Assembly (NCBI RefSeq): GCF_900142765.1
Contig: NZ_FRCB01000005.1
Span: 233,000-296,999, forward strand
Length of the DNA: 64,000 nucleotides
Reading direction: 5' to 3'
DNA from: Roseovarius litoreus
GTDB taxonomy: Bacteria; Pseudomonadota; Alphaproteobacteria; Rhodobacterales; Rhodobacteraceae
Position numbers and translations under genes: made by a program. Within the stretch, counting starts at the first letter, position 1, and each line of letters opens with the position of its first letter. Positions 1 to 12,656 of this stretch are shown here, in pieces. The notes below the pieces were generated by a model. That model was not told where the DNA came from and made no database searches. It saw only the letters and a program-made list of their open reading frames with translations.

Positions 1-330
1 GGCTATATCGCGCATGTCGGCGCGCCTCTGACCCTGCGCCGCGACAGCCTGCGCGCCAATGCCCTGCAACGCGCCAACCTGCTCTCCGAAATCACCGCCA
101 TGCAGGACGCCATCGCCCGGCTCACCCTCCCGATCGAGGTGGTCCACGGCACCGAAGACACCACCGTCGGCCTGCGCATCCATGCCGAGCCGCTCGCCGA
201 AGAGCTACCCTCCGCCACCCTGACCCGCCTGCCCGGCATCGCCCATATGCCGCATCACGCCGCCGAAGACGCGGTGATCGACGCCATCACGCGCGCGGCC
301 GTCCGCGCCGGATTGCACCCCGCCGATTGA
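1..330 (+). CDS. alpha/beta hydrolase, C-terminal part (start lies outside the window)
   Basis: The open frame enters from the left edge and stops at TGA 328-330, leaving about 109 residues. The segment VHGTEDTTV followed by IAHMPHH has the spacing of the catalytic Asp and His loops at the C-terminal end of the alpha/beta hydrolase fold. The nucleophile Ser lies upstream, outside the window, so the substrate cannot be predicted. The ppk2 gene follows in the same direction 36 bases later and may be co-transcribed. Family membership is fairly safe and the specific function is unknown. Confidence 0.7.
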   Translation, partial: GYIAHVGAPLTLRRDSLRANALQRANLLSEITAMQDAIARLTLPIEVVHGTEDTTVGLRIHAEPLAEELPSATLTRLPGIAHMPHHAAEDAVIDAITRAAVRAGLHPAD

Positions 331-366
331 GCCGCCATAGTGGCGCGAAACTGCAGGGAGACACCC

Positions 367-1236
367 ATGGAGCTGCCATTCGACGGGGCGATCAGCGCCT
401 TTTACGCCAACGAAGCGCCCGAACGCATCCGCAACGCGATCCGCCGCGGCGAAAAAGGCGACATCATCGACCCGGGCTTTCCCCATTCCGAACGCCTGCC
501 GCGCAAACATTACGAAAAAGAGCTCGAGGCGCTGCAGATCGAACTGGTCAAGCTGCAGAACTGGACCAAGTCCAGCGGCGCGCGCATCGCCATCGTCTTC
601 GAAGGCCGCGACGCCGCCGGCAAGGGCGGCACGATCAAACGCTTCCGCGAGCATCTCAATCCGCGCGGCGCGCGGGTCGTGGCGCTGTCCAAACCCTCGG
701 ATGTCGAAAGCAGCCAGTGGTATTTCCAGCGCTATGTCGATCACCTCCCCTCGGGCGGCGAAATGGTGTTCTTCGACCGCAGCTGGTATAATCGCGGTGT
801 CGTCGAAAAGGTGTTCGGCTTTTGCACCCATGCGCAGCGCGAACATTTCTTCCACCAGGTCACCGATTTCGAAAAAATGCTGGTGGACGAGGGCATTCAA
901 CTTTTCAAATTCTGGCTCAACGTGGGCCGTGGCGAACAGCTGCGCCGCTTTCTCGACCGCGAGGCCAGCCCCCTCAAGCAATGGAAACTCAGCCGGATCG
1001 ACGTGGAAGGGCTGGCCAAATGGGACGAGTATACCGCCGCGATCTCCGAAACGCTGGACCGCTCGCATACCAGCCACGCGCCCTGGACCGTGGTGCGCTC
1101 GGATGACAAACGCCGTGCCCGGCTCGAAACCCTCCGCCATCTGCTGCTGAATATCGAATACGGGCGCAAGGATGCCCGCGCCATAGGCTCTCCCGACAGC
1201 TCGGTCTGTGCCGGGCCGGATATCTGGAATGCCTAA
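367..1236 (+). CDS. ppk2: polyphosphate kinase 2 family protein
   Basis: Predicted cytoplasmic PPK2 kinase of 289 residues, which moves phosphate between inorganic polyphosphate and nucleoside di- or monophosphates. The Walker A loop [10 protein letters not shown] is at residues 80-89, and the Walker B/lid region FFDRSWYNR at about 135-143; both are hallmarks of the family. The length fits a one-domain class I-type PPK2. A GTG at 340 is in frame, but the ATG at 367 is preferred because AGGGAG lies six bases before it. The stop overlaps the start of the following TetR gene by 8 bases, so the two are probably co-transcribed. A Ppx/GppA exopolyphosphatase is encoded near the other end of the window. 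Whether ADP, GDP or AMP is preferred cannot be read from the sequence. Confidence 0.93.
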   Translation: MELPFDGAISAFYANEAPERIRNAIRRGEKGDIIDPGFPHSERLPRKHYEKELEALQIELVKLQNWTKSSGARIAIVFEGRDAAGKGGTIKRFREHLNPRGARVVALSKPSDVESSQWYFQRYVDHLPSGGEMVFFDRSWYNRGVVEKVFGFCTHAQREHFFHQVTDFEKMLVDEGIQLFKFWLNVGRGEQLRRFLDREASPLKQWKLSRIDVEGLAKWDEYTAAISETLDRSHTSHAPWTVVRSDDKRRARLETLRHLLLNIEYGRKDARAIGSPDSSVCAGPDIWNA

Positions 1237-1846
1237 ACAGGGCTACCACCACGGCAACCTGAAACAGGCCCTTGTGGATGCCGCCCTGCGCCTGATCGAA
1301 GCCAGGGGGCCATCGGGCTTCACCCTGTCGGAGGCGGCCAAACAGGCCGGGGTGACGCCCGCGGCGGTCTATCGCCATTTCGCAGGGCGCGACGACCTGA
1401 TCGCCGAGGCCGCGCGCCAGGGCTATGTGATCTTCGCCGATGTCATGCAGGAGGCCTATGATCGCGGCCAGCCCTCGGCCCGGGCCAGCGTCGAGGCCAC
1501 GGGCCGCGCCTATCTCGCCTTCGCGCGCCAATACCCCGGCCATTACATCGCGATGTTCGAAAGCGGTCTCTCGGTGAACCGCACGCCCGAGCTCTCCCTC
1601 GTCGCGCGCCACGCCCGCGCGGTGATCGAACAGGCCGCCGAAGACCTCAGCCAGCATATCCCCCCAGAACGCCGCCCGCCTGCGGCGATGTTCAGCGCCC
1701 ATATCTGGGCCATGTCGCATGGGGTGGTCGAGCTTTTCGCGCGCAACTCCCCCGGCGCGGTCGTGCCCTTCGCCCCCGAAGAGCTGCTCGAGACCGGCAT
1801 CGGCATCTACCTGCGCGGCCTCGGCCTTAGCGCCCCCGACACCTGA
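1229..1846 (+). CDS. TetR/AcrR family transcriptional regulator
   Basis: A 205-residue regulator. The N-terminal helix-turn-helix spans roughly residues 25-50 ([21 protein letters not shown]), typical of TetR proteins. The C-terminal half carries an [12 protein letters not shown] segment resembling the WHG-type ligand-binding domain (TetR_C_33). The ATG at 1229 lies inside the end of ppk2, so translational coupling is likely. The target is unknown; ppk2, or the hydrolase upstream, is the simplest guess because of the shared transcript. A hairpin terminator follows 25 bases after the stop. Confidence 0.88.
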   Translation: MPKQGYHHGNLKQALVDAALRLIEARGPSGFTLSEAAKQAGVTPAAVYRHFAGRDDLIAEAARQGYVIFADVMQEAYDRGQPSARASVEATGRAYLAFARQYPGHYIAMFESGLSVNRTPELSLVARHARAVIEQAAEDLSQHIPPERRPPAAMFSAHIWAMSHGVVELFARNSPGAVVPFAPEELLETGIGIYLRGLGLSAPDT

Positions 1847-1870
1847 CCACCACCCGGGCCGCGCAAAGCA

Positions 1871-1898
1871 AAAGGGCCACCCAACCGGGCGGCCCTTC
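1871..1898. terminator. bidirectional intrinsic terminator between tetR and rpsI
   Basis: AAGGGCC (1872-1878) pairs with GGCCCTT (1891-1897) around a short CCC/GGG-containing loop. It lies between the converging ends of the TetR gene (+) and rpsI (-). The A-rich left flank supplies a U-tract for the minus-strand transcript; the plus-strand tail is short. Confidence 0.65.
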
Positions 1899-1920
1899 CA
1901 TGAAAATCGCGAGGATCGGC

Positions 1921-2409
1921 TCAGCGCTTCGAGAACTGGAAGCTCCGACGCGCCTTGCGGCGACCGAACTTCTTGCGTTCCACAACGCGGCTGTCGCGTG
2001 TCAGGAAGCCAGCGGCCTTCAGCGCGCCGCGCAGCGACGGATCATAGAGCTGCAGCGCTTTCGAGATGCCGTGCTTGACCGCACCGGCCTGACCCGACAG
2101 ACCACCGCCCTTGACCGTCGCCATCACGTCGAACTGGTCTTCGACACCGGCAACGGTGAACGGCTGGCGCAGGATCATCTGCAGAACGGGGCGCGCGAAA
2201 TACGCGTTCATTTCCTTGCCATTCACGCTGACCTTGCCGGAGCCCGGCTTGATCCAGACGCGGGCGACCGCATCCTTGCGCTTGCCGGTCGCATAGGACC
2301 GGCCCAGCTCGTCACGGACAGGCTCGCGCGGCGCTTCGATCGCGGCCTCGGCCACGGCGCCACCGGCGACCGCTTCCAGACCCTCGAGGGATTTGATTTC
2401 TTCAGCCAT
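1921..2409 (-). CDS. rpsI: 30S ribosomal protein S9
   Basis: The 162-residue protein has the S9 core starting at about residue 39 with [14 protein letters not shown]. It ends in the basic tail RRSFQFSKR, whose SKR terminus reaches the P-site tRNA in known ribosomes. The roughly 38-residue acidic/alanine-rich N-terminal extension is typical of alphaproteobacterial S9. Its ATG shares one base with the TGA of rplM, the usual coupled L13-S9 operon. Confidence 0.97.
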   Translation of the reverse strand: MAEEIKSLEGLEAVAGGAVAEAAIEAPREPVRDELGRSYATGKRKDAVARVWIKPGSGKVSVNGKEMNAYFARPVLQMILRQPFTVAGVEDQFDVMATVKGGGLSGQAGAVKHGISKALQLYDPSLRGALKAAGFLTRDSRVVERKKFGRRKARRSFQFSKR

Positions 2410-2873
2410 CAGTTCGCCACCCGCGTGTTCTTGTTGTTCATCGACTTGACGTCCAGCACCTCGGGGCTCTGCGCCTCATGGGGGTGCTCGGTGCCGGCAT
2501 AGACGCGCAGATTGGTCATCTGCTTGCGCGACAGACGGTTGCCCGGAAGCATCCGCTTGACCGCCTGCATGACGACGCGCTCAGGATACGCCCCTTCCAG
2601 GATCTGGCCCGTGGTGCGCGACTTGATGCCGCCCGGATAGCCGGTGTGCCAGTAATTGGGCTTGTTGCGCTTGTTGCCCGTCAGCTGGACCTTGTCGGCA
2701 TTGATGACGATGACATTGTCGCCCATGTCCATATGCGGCGTGAAGGACGCCTTGTGCTTGCCGCGCAGGCGCATCGCGACGATCGAGGCAAGACGGCCCA
2801 GAACAACGCCCTCGGCGTCGATCAGGATCCATTTCTTGTCGATATCTGCCGGAGTTGCAGAGAATGTTTTCAT
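2409..2873 (-). CDS. rplM: 50S ribosomal protein L13
   Basis: The 154-residue protein contains the L13 landmarks [16 protein letters not shown] near the N-terminus and [16 protein letters not shown] near residue 100. It is the first gene of the rplM-rpsI operon. A good sigma-70-type promoter (TTGACC, 16 bases, TATAAC) lies 67-94 bases before the start. In other bacteria L13 and S9 are co-regulated, and the one-base overlap here fits coupled translation. Confidence 0.97.
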   Translation of the reverse strand: MKTFSATPADIDKKWILIDAEGVVLGRLASIVAMRLRGKHKASFTPHMDMGDNVIVINADKVQLTGNKRNKPNYWHTGYPGGIKSRTTGQILEGAYPERVVMQAVKRMLPGNRLSRKQMTNLRVYAGTEHPHEAQSPEVLDVKSMNNKNTRVAN

Positions 2874-2939
2874 TGCAGGGAAATCCCTTGGTTGACGTGT
2901 CGGGCGATCGAAACTGCCGCCCCTTCATGCGATTGCGCG

Positions 2940-2967
2940 GTTATATAGCCCCACACAAACAGGTCAA
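2940..2967 (-). promoter_or_regulatory. promoter of rplM-rpsI
   Basis: On the minus strand TTGACC (2962-2967) and TATAAC (2940-2945) are separated by 16 bases, close to the sigma-70/RpoD consensus. It is positioned correctly for rplM, and no competing gene start is nearby. Confidence 0.65.
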
Positions 2968-3037
2968 GGCCCTCTTTCCTTATAAAATCTAACAAATTCA
3001 ATATCTTGCAATAACGGTATCTATTTACCCCAACTTT

Positions 3038-3122
3038 CGCGGCTTCTTCTGGCCGCAAATATCCTCGGGGGGAGTCGGTGAAATCCCATGGGATTTCAAC
3101 GGCGGGGGGCAGACAGCCCCCC
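3038..3122 (-). repeat. dispersed post-stop repeat, family 1, copy A
   Basis: Read on the minus strand, the element begins 11 bases after the stop of the thioesterase gene. It contains a GGGGGG/CCCCCC hairpin, then a GAAATCCC/GGGATTTC hairpin, then a conserved tail with GGATATTT and GGCCAGAAGAAGCCGCG. A very similar element lies at 48179-48259, in the same orientation relative to the gene before it and the same distance after the stop. It may act as a terminator or as a REP-like element. Confidence 0.7.
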
Positions 3123-3133
3123 ATCCTGCCCCC

Positions 3134-3559
3134 TCAGCCCTTGGCCGGCGGGATCGAATAGGTCAGGCTCGCGCGGGCCACCGGCGCTTCCATCCCTTCG
3201 GAATAGAGCAGCACATCGCCCACCGCCAGCACCCGCCCCAGCTTGAGGATCCGGCACTCCGCGATCAGATCCGCGCCGGCGGCGGGCTTGCGCATGAAAT
3301 CCATGCTGCAATTGGTGGTCACCGCCAAAGCCTCCGGCCCGATCATCGCCAGGATCGCCAGGTAAAGCGATACATCCGCCAGCGCGAACATCGCCGGGCC
3401 CGACACCGTGCCGCCCGGCCGCAAATGCCGCTCCTGCGTCATCAGGCGCACGCGGATCCGGTTCTCGTCCAACTCGTCAATGGCGAAATCGCCCGCCACC
3501 TGGGGAAACTCCTCCTCCAGAAATCGCGCCAGCGCCTCGCGCGTCATCTTCAGACCCAT
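3134..3559 (-). CDS. PaaI-family (hotdog-fold) thioesterase
   Basis: The predicted protein has 141 residues. The stretch HLRPGGTVSGPAMFALADVSLY is the helix-containing signature of small hotdog acyl-CoA thioesterases related to PaaI. The segment TTNCSMDFMRKPAAGADL matches the following strand and loop. A longer frame runs to 3628, but the ATG at 3559 has GGAGAGGA just upstream and removes an unlikely Arg/Gly-rich leader. The gene faces away from the crotonase-like gene that starts 89 bases to its right. The substrate is unknown; hydrolysis of an acyl-CoA is the family expectation. Confidence 0.85.
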   Translation of the reverse strand: MGLKMTREALARFLEEEFPQVAGDFAIDELDENRIRVRLMTQERHLRPGGTVSGPAMFALADVSLYLAILAMIGPEALAVTTNCSMDFMRKPAAGADLIAECRILKLGRVLAVGDVLLYSEGMEAPVARASLTYSIPPAKG

Positions 3560-3648
3560 CCGCTGTCCTCTCCGCCCTTTTCTACCCGGCCCTTTTCTCC
3601 CCGGCCCTCTCCGCGTAAGGTTGCCCATAACGGCCAGGGAGGTTCAAG

Positions 3649-4437
3649 ATGACAATTCTCCAACGCAGCGATCAGGGCGCCGTCGCCCGGCTGACCCTCA
3701 ACCACCCCGAAAAGCTCAACGCGCTGAGCGACGCGATGCTGGCGGCCCTGCAGGATCAGTTCGACAGCCTCGCGCAGGATCCCTCCATTCGCGTGGTGAT
3801 CCTCGGCGGCACCGGCAAGGCGTTCTGCGCGGGCCACGACCTCAAGGAAATGACCCAAGGCCGGCAGGCGCCCGATGACGGGCGCGCCTATTTCGCCGAT
3901 CTCTTCGCGCGCTGTGCGCGGGTGATGACCGCCATCCGCACCCTGCCCCAGCCGGTGATCGCCCAGCCTCATGGCATCGCCACCGCCGCGGGCTGCCAAC
4001 TGGTCGCCTCCTGTGATCTCGCCATCGCCGCCACCGGTACGCGGTTTGGCGTGAACGGCGTGAATATCGGGCTGTTCTGTTCCACGCCGATGGTGGCCCT
4101 GAGCCGCAACATCCCGCGCAAACAGGCCTTCGAGATGCTCACCACCGGCGAATTCATCGACACCGACCGCGCGCTGGCGCTCGGCCTCATCAACCGCGCC
4201 GTCGATCCTGACCGGCTCGAGGCCGAAACCGACGCGCTGGCCGCACAGATCGCCGCCAAGCTCGGTGCCGCCGTGCGCATCGGCAAGCGCGCCTTCTACG
4301 ATCAGCTCGAAATGCCGCTCGAGCAGGCCTATGCTTATACCGGCGAGGTGATGGTGGAAAACATGATGTATCGCGATACCGCCGAAGGCATCAGCGCCTT
4401 TCTCGAAAAGCGCAGCCCCGACTGGGATCAGGACTGA
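3649..4437 (+). CDS. enoyl-CoA hydratase-related (crotonase-fold, ECHDC3-like) protein
   Basis: A 262-residue crotonase-fold protein. FCAGHDLKEM (residues 59-68) and HGIATAAGCQL (108-118) form the two halves of the CoA oxyanion hole. It resembles the ECHDC3 subgroup more than fatty-acid hydratases. The position of the usual first catalytic Glu is Gln117 (GCQL instead of GGEL), and the second catalytic Glu is replaced by Gly in FGVNGVNIG (133-141). Ordinary enoyl-CoA hydration is therefore doubtful, and another CoA-ester reaction or a binding role is possible. A clear GGAGG precedes the ATG. The thioesterase gene diverges from it. Confidence 0.88.
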   Translation: MTILQRSDQGAVARLTLNHPEKLNALSDAMLAALQDQFDSLAQDPSIRVVILGGTGKAFCAGHDLKEMTQGRQAPDDGRAYFADLFARCARVMTAIRTLPQPVIAQPHGIATAAGCQLVASCDLAIAATGTRFGVNGVNIGLFCSTPMVALSRNIPRKQAFEMLTTGEFIDTDRALALGLINRAVDPDRLEAETDALAAQIAAKLGAAVRIGKRAFYDQLEMPLEQAYAYTGEVMVENMMYRDTAEGISAFLEKRSPDWDQD

Positions 4438-4691
4438 CCGCCGCGCGCCCCCGCCTTGTTGTTTCCGAAACCATGCCTTGTTTTTTCCACAATCGGTATT
4501 TTTCCGGGGCGCGGGTTGGGGTATACATTGCGGGAAAGAACGGCATCGATTGAGCTTGCGATGCATTTCGGGGTCGCCGCCGGCGTCCAGTCCCTCCAGA
4601 CCGGCCTCTTCCCGGTTCCGACAGGACCATCGCGGCGACCCGAGCGTTCCCTCCCTTTCCAAACGCCGCGCAATCCCCTACATCCAGCGCC

Positions 4692-6050
4692 ATGAGCAAG
4701 ACACTCCATATCATCGGCGGCGGCATGGCCGGCTCCGAAGCCGCCTGGCAGGCCGCCCGCATGGGCGTATCCGTCGTGATTCACGAAATGCGCCCGCGCG
4801 TCGAAACCTTCGCGCACCGCACCGGCGATCTGGCCGAGATGGTGTGCTCGAATTCCTTCCGCTCGGATGATGACGAACAGAACGCCGTGGGCCTGCTGCA
4901 TTGGGAAATGCGCGCCGCCGACGGGCTCATCATGCAGACCGCCGACCGTCACCGCCTGCCCGCGGGCGGCGCCTTGGCCGTGGACCGCGATCTTTTCGCC
5001 CGCGATGTCACGCAAACCCTGCGCAACCATCCCCTCATCACCATCCAGCACGACGAGATCACCGAACTTCCCGCCGATGGCCATTGGATCATCGCCACAG
5101 GCCCGCTCACCAGTCAGGGGTTGGGACAGGCCATCGCGCACGAGACCGGCGCCGATGCGCTGGCCTTCTTCGATGCCATCGCCCCCATCGTCTATGCCGA
5201 CAGCATCGACATGTCCAAGGCTTGGATGCAATCGCGCTACGACAAGGGCGAAACCGAGGAAGAGCGCACCGCCTATCTCAACTGCCCGATGGACCGCGCC
5301 ACCTATGACGCCTTCATCGACGCGCTTCTCGCCGCCGACAAGACCGAGTTTCACGAGGGCGAGACCGCAGGCTATTTCGACGGCTGTCTGCCCATCGAGG
5401 TGATGGCAGAACGCGGCCGCGAAACCTTGCGCCACGGCCCGATGAAGCCGGTGGGCCTGACCAATCCGCATCAGCCGGATGTCAAACCCCATGCCGTCGT
5501 GCAGCTGCGCCGCGACAACGCGCTCGGCACGTTGTTCAACATCGTGGGCTTTCAGACCAAGATGAAATACGGCGCCCAGACCGAGGTGTTCCGCATGATC
5601 CCCGGCCTCGAAAACGCCTCCTTCGCGCGGTTGGGCGGCATTCACCGCAACACCTTCCTCAACTCGCCCACGCTGCTCGATGACCAGATGCGCTTGCGCT
5701 CGCGCCCGCATATCCGCTTTGCCGGACAGATCACCGGCGTCGAGGGTTATGTGGAATCCGCCGCCATGGGCCTTCTGGCGGGCCGTCTGGCTGCCGCCGA
5801 GATGCTGGGCCATCCGTTGCCCTCCCCGCCGCAGGACAGCGCCATGGGCGCGCTCATACACCACATCACCGGCGGCGCCGAGGCCAAGACCTTCCAGCCG
5901 ATGAACGTCAATTTCGGCCTTTTCCGCCCCGTCGATGGGCTCAAGGGCGGGCGTCGTGGCCGCAGCGACCGCTACAAGGCCTATACCGACCGCGCCAAGG
6001 CCGCATGGCAGGACTGGCTGCAGCTTCAGAACATGAGCTGTGCCTCGTAA
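4692..6050 (+). CDS. trmFO: methylenetetrahydrofolate--tRNA-(uracil-5-)-methyltransferase TrmFO
   Basis: Folate- and FAD-dependent enzyme that makes 5-methyluridine at tRNA position 54. The 452-residue length is normal. The FAD-binding glycine motif GGGMAGSEA is at 9-17, followed by the family segment [12 protein letters not shown] (49-60), which contains a conserved Cys. [14 protein letters not shown] and the [16 protein letters not shown] tail are also family features. It uses methylene-THF rather than SAM as the carbon donor. The 254-base leader holds no gene; TATACA at 4522 is a possible -10 without a convincing -35. gluQRS follows after 9 bases. Confidence 0.96.
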   Translation: MSKTLHIIGGGMAGSEAAWQAARMGVSVVIHEMRPRVETFAHRTGDLAEMVCSNSFRSDDDEQNAVGLLHWEMRAADGLIMQTADRHRLPAGGALAVDRDLFARDVTQTLRNHPLITIQHDEITELPADGHWIIATGPLTSQGLGQAIAHETGADALAFFDAIAPIVYADSIDMSKAWMQSRYDKGETEEERTAYLNCPMDRATYDAFIDALLAADKTEFHEGETAGYFDGCLPIEVMAERGRETLRHGPMKPVGLTNPHQPDVKPHAVVQLRRDNALGTLFNIVGFQTKMKYGAQTEVFRMIPGLENASFARLGGIHRNTFLNSPTLLDDQMRLRSRPHIRFAGQITGVEGYVESAAMGLLAGRLAAAEMLGHPLPSPPQDSAMGALIHHITGGAEAKTFQPMNVNFGLFRPVDGLKGGRRGRSDRYKAYTDRAKAAWQDWLQLQNMSCAS

Positions 6051-6059
6051 CCCACTGAT

Positions 6060-6914
6060 ATGTCATTCATAACACGATTCGCGCCGTCGCCCACAGGCCC
6101 GCTGCATCTGGGCCATGCCTATTCGGCGATCCTGGCCCATGACAGCGCCGCGCGCGAAAACGGGACGTTTCTTCTGCGCATCGACGATCTCGACCAGACC
6201 CGCTCGCGCCCCGAATGGGAGACGCAAATCTTCGACGACCTCTCGTGGCTTGGCCTCAGCTGGCCGCAGCCCATCCTACGCCAATCCGACCGGTTACCGC
6301 TCTATGCAAGCGCCCTTGAAACCCTTTGGGATCAAGGGCTTCTCTACCCTTGCTCATGCAGCCGCGCCGATATCCGCGCCGCCGTCTCGGCCCCACAGGA
6401 AGGCGCGCCGCTGCATGGCCCCGACGGGTTGATCTATCCCGGCACCTGCAGGCCCGCGCATCCGCCCTCGGGGCCGATGCCCGATAGCCCGCTGCGCCTC
6501 GACATGGCCCGCGCCCTTGCGCATCTGGGGCGCGCGCCCGCCTTCACCGAAACCGGCGCCGGCCCCGATGGGGAAACCGGCCTCATCACGCCCTCGACCA
6601 TGACCCGGACCGTGGGCGATGTCGCCCTGGCCCGCCCCGGTCTGGGCGCGTCCTATCACCTGTCGGTGGTGGTGGATGATGCCGACCAGCAGATCACCCA
6701 TGTGATCCGCGGCCGCGATCTCTTCAGTGCCACGCAAATTCATGTGCTGTTGCAAGGGCTTCTGGGCCTGCCCACACCGATCTATCACCATCATCGCCTG
6801 ATCCGCGACGAGACCGGCAAGCGGCTGGCCAAGCGCGACGACGCCCGCGCCATCGCCACCTACCGCGCCGAAGGCAAGACCCCGCAGGACATCCGCGCGA
6901 TGCTGGGCCTCTGA
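6060..6914 (+). CDS. gluQRS: glutamyl-Q tRNA(Asp) synthetase
   Basis: This GluRS paralogue lacks an anticodon-binding domain and glutamylates queuosine in the anticodon of tRNA-Asp. The 284-residue protein has the HIGH-type motif PTGPLHLGHAY (11-21). Cys98, Cys100, Tyr126 and Cys130 form the zinc site (CSC and YPGTC), and the KMSKS-type loop GKRLAKRDD lies near the C-terminus. The length matches GluQRS rather than full GluRS (about 470 residues). Together with trmFO and, further on, mnmA, miaA, rsmB and rlmE, it makes the window rich in RNA-modification genes. Confidence 0.94.
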   Translation: MSFITRFAPSPTGPLHLGHAYSAILAHDSAARENGTFLLRIDDLDQTRSRPEWETQIFDDLSWLGLSWPQPILRQSDRLPLYASALETLWDQGLLYPCSCSRADIRAAVSAPQEGAPLHGPDGLIYPGTCRPAHPPSGPMPDSPLRLDMARALAHLGRAPAFTETGAGPDGETGLITPSTMTRTVGDVALARPGLGASYHLSVVVDDADQQITHVIRGRDLFSATQIHVLLQGLLGLPTPIYHHHRLIRDETGKRLAKRDDARAIATYRAEGKTPQDIRAMLGL

Positions 6915-6917
6915 CTC

Positions 6918-7280
6918 TCAGCCCGCTTCCGGCGCCATGATCTCGATCTCTTCGCCGTCTCTCACCGCCGTATAGAAGCAGCTCCGCCGGTTGGTATGAC
7001 AGGCCGGACCGGTCTGACGCACCTGCACCAGCAGGCAATCGCGGTCGCAATCCACCCGCATCTCCACCAGCTCCTGCACATGCCCCGAGCTTTCGCCCTT
7101 CACCCAGAACGCCGCCCGCGACCGGCTCCAATAAGTCACGCGCCCGCTCTCCAGCGTGCGCGCCACCGCTTCCGCGTTCATCCACGCCATCATCAGCACC
7201 TCGCCCGTAGCCTCGTCCTGCGCGATCGCCGGAATGAGGCCGCGATCATCATATGTCAAACTGGCGGGATCGAAGGGCAT
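6918..7280 (-). CDS. hisI: phosphoribosyl-AMP cyclohydrolase
   Basis: Third step of histidine biosynthesis, opening the purine ring of PR-AMP. The 120-residue single-domain form has no fused HisE. The Mg ligands Asp77, Asp79 and Asp81 lie in VDCDRDC, and the zinc ligands are Cys78, Cys94 and Cys101 ([11 protein letters not shown]). The frame runs on to 7373, but the ATG at 7280 gives the standard N-terminus. It converges with gluQRS, leaving only 3 bases between stops, and stands apart from any other his gene. Confidence 0.96.
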   Translation of the reverse strand: MPFDPASLTYDDRGLIPAIAQDEATGEVLMMAWMNAEAVARTLESGRVTYWSRSRAAFWVKGESSGHVQELVEMRVDCDRDCLLVQVRQTGPACHTNRRSCFYTAVRDGEEIEIMAPEAG

Positions 7281-7347
7281 GGGCGAAAACCTTTTGCATC
7301 TGCGGTCAGGTTTTCTATCTATTGGGTAACGCAGCAAAGGAAAAGTC

Positions 7348-7803
7348 ATGAGCGGCGAAACCGACCTCATCAAACTCTATTCGGCGCGCATCCTCGAACT
7401 GGCCGCCGATATTCCGCATCATGGCCGGCTCGACGCCCCCGACGCGACCGTGAAAAAACGCGCGCCGCTCTGCGGCTCGACCGTCACGGTCGATATCTGC
7501 ACCGATGGCAGCACCATCACCGACTATGCCGCCGAGGTGAAGGCCTGCGCGCTTGGACAGGCCGCAGCCTCCGTCGTGGGCGCCCATATCATCGGCTGCA
7601 CCCCCGATCAGGTGGTCGCGGCCCGCGACGCGCTAAAGGAGATGCTCAAGGCCGATGGCCCACCGCCCGCCGCCCCCTTCGACGGGCTCGAGGTGCTCAG
7701 CCCCGCGCGCGACTACAAGAACCGTCACGCCTCGATCATGCTGACCCTCGATGCCGCCGTCGAAGCGCTCGAACAGGCCCGCGCGGCCCAGTCCTGCATC
7801 TGA
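7348..7803 (+). CDS. IscU/NifU-like iron-sulfur cluster scaffold protein
   Basis: The 151-residue protein has the three scaffold cysteines Cys42 (APLCGST), Cys67 (KACALGQ) and Cys84 (IGCTPDQ). Their order matches the NifU N-terminal/IscU fold, which carries nascent Fe-S clusters. It differs from housekeeping IscU and has a proline-rich insertion near residue 105. GGAAAA lies 3 bases before the ATG. The promoter must overlap the start of hisI, which diverges from it. Rhodobacterales often carry such a stand-alone scaffold as well as the SUF system; its exact client is not evident. Confidence 0.85.
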   Translation: MSGETDLIKLYSARILELAADIPHHGRLDAPDATVKKRAPLCGSTVTVDICTDGSTITDYAAEVKACALGQAAASVVGAHIIGCTPDQVVAARDALKEMLKADGPPPAAPFDGLEVLSPARDYKNRHASIMLTLDAAVEALEQARAAQSCI

Positions 7804-7818
7804 CAGCGCCTCTCGCAT

Positions 7819-7854
7819 AAAAAAACCGCCGCACGCTCGGTCGAGCGGCGGCGG
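7819..7854 (-). terminator. strong intrinsic terminator for a minus-strand transcript
   Basis: CCGCCGC (7826-7832) pairs with GCGGCGG (7848-7854), and CGCTCG (7834-7839) with CGAGCG (7842-7847), around a 2-base loop. Seven A residues on the plus strand (7819-7825) become a U7 tract on the minus strand. It therefore ends a transcript coming from about 8000, not the IscU-like gene, which converges on it. Confidence 0.8.
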
Positions 7855-8005
7855 AAGGAAAAGCGGGCTCCGGTAACTCCGATTTGCGCATCAAGGGATC
7901 AGGCAGAAACCCTTGTCGGACCTCGGGACAGGTAAGGGGTCAGTCACATCCCGCTTGGGGACAAGGATGCAACAGGCGCGGTACGGATCGGAACGTCGCA
8001 GGCAG
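7820..8005 (-). ncRNA. candidate structured small RNA, 6S-like
   Basis: A gene-free segment of about 150 bases ends in the U7 terminator. On the minus strand it can fold into one long interrupted hairpin. The stems are GCATC/GATGC, CCTTGTC/GACAAGG and CGGGA/TCCCG, with outer CCG/CGG and GCGC/GCGC pairings. A large one-sided bulge contains GTTTCTGCCTG. The rod with a bubble and a length near 180 resemble 6S RNA, and AAGCGGG and CAAGGGTT resemble stretches of Escherichia coli 6S RNA. The 5' end is not resolved: GTTTCTGCCTG occurs a second time at 7999-8009 and no clear promoter is seen. It could instead be the 3' UTR of the small gene before it. Confidence 0.45.
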
Positions 8006-8010
8006 AAACT

Positions 8011-8133
8011 CTAGAACAGACCGGGCAGCCAAAGCCCGGCAATCAGCGTGACCATGAGCGCCGCCGCCCCCAGAAAATCTCCCAACAGGGTGTCCGAGGA
8101 TCGTATCGCGGTGGCCTTGATCTGACGAAACAT
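8011..8133 (-). CDS. 40-residue single-pass membrane protein under a LexA-type box
   Basis: A short frame with ATG at 8133 and TAG at 8011-8013 encodes 40 residues. A basic N-terminal part (MFRQIKATAIR) is followed by one hydrophobic segment at about 17-39 (DFLGAAALMVTLIAGLWLPG), so an inner-membrane anchor with a cytoplasmic N-terminus is likely. AAAGGAAC precedes the ATG at good distance. A LexA-type box (GTTC-N7-GTTC in gene orientation) lies 64-78 bases upstream. It sits directly downstream of recG. The function is unknown. SOS-induced tiny membrane proteins that block division, such as Caulobacter SidA, are the closest concept, but similarity is only in size, topology and control. Confidence 0.7.
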   Translation of the reverse strand: MFRQIKATAIRSSDTLLGDFLGAAALMVTLIAGLWLPGLF

Positions 8134-8196
8134 GATCTGTTCCTTTCGCTGACGGTGTGTTGCTCCTTTGTTCTCATTTTCTTAACCATGTGTAAA

Positions 8197-8211
8197 GAAC
8201 TTTGTGAGAAC
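8197..8211 (-). promoter_or_regulatory. LexA (SOS) box upstream of the 40-residue membrane protein
   Basis: The plus strand reads GAAC-TTTGTGA-GAAC, that is GTTC-N7-GTTC on the gene strand, the direct-repeat LexA box known from Rhodobacter and other alphaproteobacteria. A third GAAC follows at 8218-8221. The same motif is found before recA at 41230-41244. Confidence 0.65.
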
Positions 8212-8276
8212 ATTTGCGAACTTTTCGGCATTTTCTGGCCAAGCTTCTGATTTCGCTTGCGAAAAATTCGGGGCGC

Positions 8277-12574
<4,298 letters not shown>

Positions 12575-12656
12575 CTATCCGGTCAAAGTGATAGGCCGCG
12601 CGGGGTCTGACGTCCAGTGCCCGAGAGGGTGCTATGCAAGAGCCATGCGCCGCAGG

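Noticed and set aside
205..1140. 311-codon open frame on the minus strand opposite ppk2
   Set aside because: It is the antisense shadow of a well-supported PPK2 gene in GC-rich DNA, with repetitive Gly/Ala/Asp composition and no family motif.
4428..5864. 478-codon minus-strand frame across trmFO
   Set aside because: It lies opposite the clear trmFO coding sequence and has His/Gly/Ala-biased composition without a recognisable domain.
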